A stretch of DNA of 8,160 bases, taken from CAZLHO01 sp964559455 (GTDB lineage: Bacteria > Krumholzibacteriota > Krumholzibacteriia > LZORAL124-64-63). The notes under the pieces are model-generated. The model was not told where the DNA came from, did no database searches, and saw only the letters and a program-made list of their open reading frames with translations. Positions 5,468 through 8,160 of the stretch are shown piece by piece. Every line of letters begins with the position of its first letter. The first letter of the stretch is position 1. The stretch is taken from NCBI GenBank assembly GCA_964559455.1, contig CAZLHO010000090.1, forward strand, positions 1-8,160, written 5' to 3'. A program made the translations under genes and the position numbers.

Positions 5468-6943
5468 ATGATGCACGCACGCGAGAACGCCGCGAGGAAC
5501 TTCCGGCTGACGGGCCTGCTGATCCTGGCGCTGCTGGCGCTGGCCGCGCTGTCCACCCGCGCCGCGGAGCCCGCGAGGGAGCTCTTCGACCGGGCCCAGG
5601 CCGCGTTGAACGACGACGAGTACAGCCGGGCCGCCGACCTGCTCGCCGAATTGCTGGCCGAGCACGGCGACGCCCCCGAGGCGACCGAGGCGCTCTACTG
5701 GCGCGCCTTCGCCCTCTACCGCCACGGCGGCTCGAAGCAGCTGGCGGAAGCCGGCGCGCTGCTGGAGCAGCTCTCCGATTCCGACGCCTCCGAGGGCCTG
5801 CTCGCCGAGGGCGAGAGCCTGGCCGCGCGCATCGACGGCCGGCAGGCCCGACGCGGCGACCCCGAGGCCTACGTGCGCGTCGTGGAGCTGGCGGGACAGG
5901 CCTCCCAGGCCGAGGCGCTGACCCGGGCCGAGGCGCGCGAACTGCGGCGCAGCGCCCAGAGCCTCAGGACGGCGGAGCGCGCCCGTTCCGGGGGGATCCG
6001 GCTCGTCCGCCCCCGCTCCCCCCACTCCCCCCGCGCCCCCCACTCCATCCGCTACCTCTCGGGAGGAAGCGATGAGCCCTGGGACGCCCGCCTCGCCGCC
6101 CTGGACGCCCTGATGTCCATGGACAGCGAGAAGGCGATGCCGATCCTGGCCAAGGTGCTGGCGGACCGCTCCGAGGAGAAGGCACCCCTGCGGCGCAAGG
6201 CCGTCTTCCTGGTCGCCCAGCACGGCGGCGAGCAGGCGACGGCGCTGCTGAAGGACGTCGTGACCGCCGATCCGGACGAGGAGACCCGGGTGAACGCCGT
6301 CCGCTGGCTGGGCCTGCTGCCCGAGGACGAGGCGCTGCCGATCCTGGAGTCGGTGCTGGACGGCGGCGAGGCGAAGCTGCTGCGCCCGGCCCTCTTCGCC
6401 CTGGCCGAGATGGACCGGCCCCGCGCCCGGCAGCGACTGCGCGAGCTGGTGCTGAACGACGACACGCCGGCCGACATCCGCGCCGACGCGCTGATGTACT
6501 ACTCGGAGAGCGACGACCCCGACATGGCCGCGACCCTGGGGCGCGTCTACAGGCAGGCCGAGGACGACCACGTGCGCGAGCGCGCCCTGATGGCCCTGGC
6601 CGAGAGCGACGACCCGGCCGCCAAGCAGGTCTTCGAGACCGTGCTGCGCGACGAATCGGCCCCGCTGTCGCACCGCCGTCTGGCGCTGCAGTGGGCGTCG
6701 CTCGGCGGCCAGTTCGACACGGAGGATCTCAGCAGCCTCTACGGCGACCTGAAGGAGGACGAGCTGCGCAAGCAGCTGGTGATGTCCCTGGCCGAGACCG
6801 GCGACGACGCGGCCTTCGACCTGCTGCTGACGATCGCCCGCGAGGACCCGGACCCGTCGGTGCGCCAGATGGCGATCTTCTGGATCGGCCAGTCGGGCGA
6901 CGAGCGGGCCGCGGACTTCCTGGACCGGATCATCAACGAATGA
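5468..6943 (+). CDS. Exported TPR-like and HEAT-repeat protein
   Basis: 491-residue protein with no catalytic motif. Residues 1-33 are a signal peptide or membrane anchor (basic start, then LTGLLILALLALAALSTRAA). Residues about 35-120 form TPR-like helices (ARELFDRAQAALNDDEYSRAADLLAELL, EALYWRAFALYRHGG) as in periplasmic YbgF/CpoB-type proteins. A helical, charged segment reaches 172. A Pro/Arg/His linker (181-195: RPRSPHSPRAPHSIR) follows, then about nine HEAT repeats of 30-33 residues from 204 to 491 (for example VRERALMALAESDDPAAKQVF and VRQMAIFWIGQSGDERAADFL). HEAT arrays usually bind other proteins, so a periplasmic scaffold or sensor is inferred. The ATG at 5468 follows AGGAGG that overlaps the previous stop codon (spacing 7 nt); the adjacent ATG at 5471 is an alternative. 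Third gene of the sigma operon, 11 nt after the anti-sigma gene. Confidence 0.85.
   Translation: MMHARENAARNFRLTGLLILALLALAALSTRAAEPARELFDRAQAALNDDEYSRAADLLAELLAEHGDAPEATEALYWRAFALYRHGGSKQLAEAGALLEQLSDSDASEGLLAEGESLAARIDGRQARRGDPEAYVRVVELAGQASQAEALTRAEARELRRSAQSLRTAERARSGGIRLVRPRSPHSPRAPHSIRYLSGGSDEPWDARLAALDALMSMDSEKAMPILAKVLADRSEEKAPLRRKAVFLVAQHGGEQATALLKDVVTADPDEETRVNAVRWLGLLPEDEALPILESVLDGGEAKLLRPALFALAEMDRPRARQRLRELVLNDDTPADIRADALMYYSESDDPDMAATLGRVYRQAEDDHVRERALMALAESDDPAAKQVFETVLRDESAPLSHRRLALQWASLGGQFDTEDLSSLYGDLKEDELRKQLVMSLAETGDDAAFDLLLTIAREDPDPSVRQMAIFWIGQSGDERAADFLDRIINE
6010..6041 (-). other. G-quadruplex-forming tract inside the HEAT gene linker
   Basis: The plus strand has four C-runs of 5, 6, 6 and 6 bases (6010-6014, 6018-6023, 6027-6032, 6036-6041), each separated by exactly 3 nt (GCT, ACT, GCG). 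The minus (template) strand therefore fits the strictest G-quadruplex pattern and the plus strand an i-motif. It arises from a tandem 9-nt codon unit encoding Arg/His-Ser/Ala-Pro repeats. Confidence 0.75.
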
Positions 6944-6951
6944 GGACGACG

Positions 6952-7746
6952 ATGGATGCGAGAACCATCCGCCGGCTGCTGCTCCCCCTGCTGATCGCGG
7001 CGGCCTTCGCGGTGGCGGCCGGACTGCTGCTGGCCACGGGGCGCGCCGAGGCCGCCGCCCCGGGCGACGCGCTGGGCCTGCGGATCGCCGACGTCGGCGA
7101 CGGTCGCGTGCTCTTCGACTTCCCCGCCGCCGGGGACATCCTCGTCCACCGGCGGATCACGAGCGACGGCCTGGTGGTCGAGGAGGAGTCCTGCCCCTGG
7201 CTGGGCGTGGACCTGCGGCTGGAGCGGGGACGCGTGCGCCGGCTCGAGGTCTTCACCTGCTGGAGCCGCCCCCGGGCCGACGGCGCCGTGGATCTGGGCG
7301 GCGTGGACGGCGCCGAGGCGGCCGTCTGGCTGCTGAGCGTGGCGGGCGCGACCCGGGACGACGACGTCGGCGACGAGGCGGTCTCGGCCGCGTCCATGGC
7401 GGCCGGCGCCGAGATCGGCCCCGCGCTGCTGGCCCTGGCCCGCGACCGCAGCCGCGGCGAACGGACCCGGAGCAGCGCCCTGCTGCACGCGGGCCGGCTG
7501 GCCGGCGAGAAGGCCGCGGCGGGGCTGGCGAAGATCGTGGACGACGACGACGAGGGCCTGAAGCTGCGCGAGGCGGCGGTGATGGCCATGGCCCAGCTGC
7601 CCGAGGCGACGGCGGTGCCCCTGCTGATCCGGATCAGCGAGGAGAACCCCCACCCGCAGCTGCGCAGCAAGGCCCTGTTCTGGATGGGGCAGATGGACAG
7701 CCCAGAGGTCCTGGCCCACCTCGAGAAGGTGATCACCGGCGGCTAG
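6952..7746 (+). CDS. Small exported HEAT-repeat protein
   Basis: 264-residue protein of unknown function. Residues 1-35 are a signal peptide (RRLLLPLLIAAAFAVAAGLLLATG followed by RAEAAA). Residues about 38-110 look beta-rich (LGLRIADVGDGRVLFDF, DILVHRRITSDGLVVEEE) and hold Cys81 and Cys103, which could form a disulfide outside the cytoplasm. Residues about 140-264 hold around four HEAT repeats, the last two (LREAAVMAMAQLPEATAVPLL, LRSKALFWMGQMDSPEVLAHL) closely echoing the end of the preceding protein, so the two genes share ancestry in this part. The start at ATG 6952 has GAGG 6 nt upstream; ATG at 6940 (overlapping the previous stop as ATGA, adding four residues) lacks a ribosome binding site but cannot be excluded. 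Last gene of the sigma operon, followed by a strong terminator. Confidence 0.85.
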   Translation: MDARTIRRLLLPLLIAAAFAVAAGLLLATGRAEAAAPGDALGLRIADVGDGRVLFDFPAAGDILVHRRITSDGLVVEEESCPWLGVDLRLERGRVRRLEVFTCWSRPRADGAVDLGGVDGAEAAVWLLSVAGATRDDDVGDEAVSAASMAAGAEIGPALLALARDRSRGERTRSSALLHAGRLAGEKAAAGLAKIVDDDDEGLKLREAAVMAMAQLPEATAVPLLIRISEENPHPQLRSKALFWMGQMDSPEVLAHLEKVITGG

Positions 7747-7801
7747 GACCGTTGCCCGGCCTGCCGAGGGCATCTCTGGCAGGGGACCGCCCCGGCGGGA
7801 G

Positions 7802-7827
7802 GACCCGGCGTCTTCGGACGCCGGGTC
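7802..7827 (+). terminator. UUCG-tetraloop terminator of the sigma/HEAT operon
   Basis: A perfect 11-bp stem, GACCCGGCGTC with GACGCCGGGTC, closes the very stable C(UUCG)G tetraloop and is followed by TCTTCGTAT. It lies 55 nt after the last stop codon of the operon, so it is a likely terminator or stable 3' end even though the U-tract is poor. Confidence 0.72.
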
Positions 7828-7836
7828 TCTTCGTAT

Positions 7837-8023
7837 CGGAGGGGAGCGAGACCCTGCGGCGAAGGGCGCCGGAACCGGAGAGGAGCGAGACCCTGCGGCG
7901 AAGGGCTCCGTGGAGGCAGCCCGCGGCAGGAAGCCGCGGGCGCCGGAACCGGAGGGGAGCGAGACCCTGCGGCGAAGGGCTCCGTGGAGGCAGCCCGCGG
8001 CAGGAAGCCGCGGGCGCCGGAAC
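7837..8023. repeat. Tandem 74-nt repeat, two full copies and one shortened copy
   Basis: Copies at 7876-7949 and 7950-8023 differ at a single base (A7881 against G7955). A third copy at 7837-7875 is identical in its ends but lacks an internal 35 nt. Each full copy contains a perfect 9-bp hairpin with loop AGGAA (7919-7941 and 7993-8015). The core GCGAGACCCTGCG recurs at 7846, 7885 and 7959, and once inverted at 8068-8080 next to the gdhA stop codon. This fills most of the 336-nt convergent spacer. An open plus-strand frame (7752-8150) runs through it but looks fortuitous: it starts without a ribosome binding site and its protein simply repeats with the DNA. Confidence 0.88.
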
Positions 8024-8028
8024 GAAGA

Positions 8029-8057
8029 GGCGGGCGGAGCAGGATGCTCCGCCCGCC
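8029..8057 (-). terminator. 12-bp hairpin with AGGAT loop behind gdhA (probable terminator)
   Basis: GGCGGGCGGAGC pairs perfectly with GCTCCGCCCGCC around AGGAT. On the minus strand it lies 25 nt after the gdhA stop codon and is followed by CTCTTCGTT, a modest pyrimidine tract. Its loop core GCAGGATGC is identical to that of the hairpin at 3294-3310 behind the phosphatase gene. Confidence 0.6.
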
Positions 8058-8082
8058 GTCCCTGAGACGCAGGGTCTCGCGA

Positions 8083-8160
8083 CTACACCACGCCCTGATC
8101 CAGCATCGTGTCGGCGACCTTCAGGAAGCCGGCGATGTTGGCGCCGTTGACGTAGTTGCC
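8083..8160 (-). CDS. gdhA: Glutamate dehydrogenase, C-terminal end
   Basis: Only the last 25 residues are in the window: GNYVNGANIAGFLKVADTML then DQGVV and the stop TAG (8085-8083). This ending is characteristic of the hexameric, usually NADP-specific glutamate dehydrogenases (E. coli GdhA ends ANIAGFVKVADAMLAQGVI), which make glutamate from 2-oxoglutarate and ammonium. Cofactor choice cannot be read from this fragment. The gene enters from the right edge and converges on the sigma/HEAT operon. Confidence 0.88.
   Translation of the reverse strand, partial: GNYVNGANIAGFLKVADTMLDQGVV

Noticed and set aside
5453..6673. 406-codon minus-strand frame opposite the large HEAT gene
   Set aside because: It is a shadow of the HEAT gene, which has the ribosome binding site, signal peptide and repeats; the antisense protein is low-complexity.
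7837..8023. CRISPR array
   Set aside because: The units are directly adjacent and near identical over their whole length, with no variable spacers, and no cas gene is nearby.
7752..8150. Plus-strand frame of 132 codons through the 74-nt repeats
   Set aside because: It spans the terminator, repeats and the end of gdhA, and has no ribosome binding site; the repeated peptide only reflects the DNA repeat.

Overview
This GC-rich window (estimated by eye, about 70% GC, with strongly G/C third codon positions) reads as a chromosomal segment of a free-living bacterium with a Gram-negative-like envelope: it has exported proteins and an ECF sigma / membrane anti-sigma pair. The gene set and the tmRNA tag ending NDTEHYALAA do not fix the phylum. 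The style (exported HEAT-repeat proteins, many strong G+C hairpins) resembles uncultured lineages such as Krumholzibacteriota or Eisenbacteria, but that is only an impression.

Left part, all on the minus strand. Reading leftward in the direction of transcription: a PGAM5-like exported histidine phosphatase (4086-3397), ssrA/tmRNA (3097-2738), moaA (2594-1602), a Calvin-type class II fructose-bisphosphate aldolase (1455-436) and the first 110 residues of kbl (331 to the window edge). These are unrelated housekeeping functions (trans-translation, molybdopterin synthesis, glycolysis/gluconeogenesis or carbon fixation, threonine catabolism). Spacers of 100-300 nt rich in hairpins separate them, so they are probably separate transcription units rather than one operon.

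Middle part, plus strand. A tight four-gene operon (4252-7746) encodes an ECF sigma factor, a one-pass membrane protein that is probably its anti-sigma factor, an exported TPR plus HEAT-repeat protein, and a second smaller exported HEAT-repeat protein. An ECF-type promoter (GGAACC, 16-nt spacer, GTC) lies just before the sigma gene. It suggests autoregulation and places the start codon at a TTG with a good ribosome binding site. The operon looks like an envelope-sensing circuit and is the best candidate here for a poorly described system.

Right end. The HEAT operon converges on the 3' end of a glutamate dehydrogenase gene (minus strand, from 8083). The 336-nt convergent spacer holds a strong UUCG-loop terminator, two and a half tandem copies of a 74-nt repeat, and several perfect hairpins. 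A family of hairpins with the loop core GCAGGAWGC occurs both here and behind the phosphatase gene, which suggests a genome-wide intergenic palindromic element.
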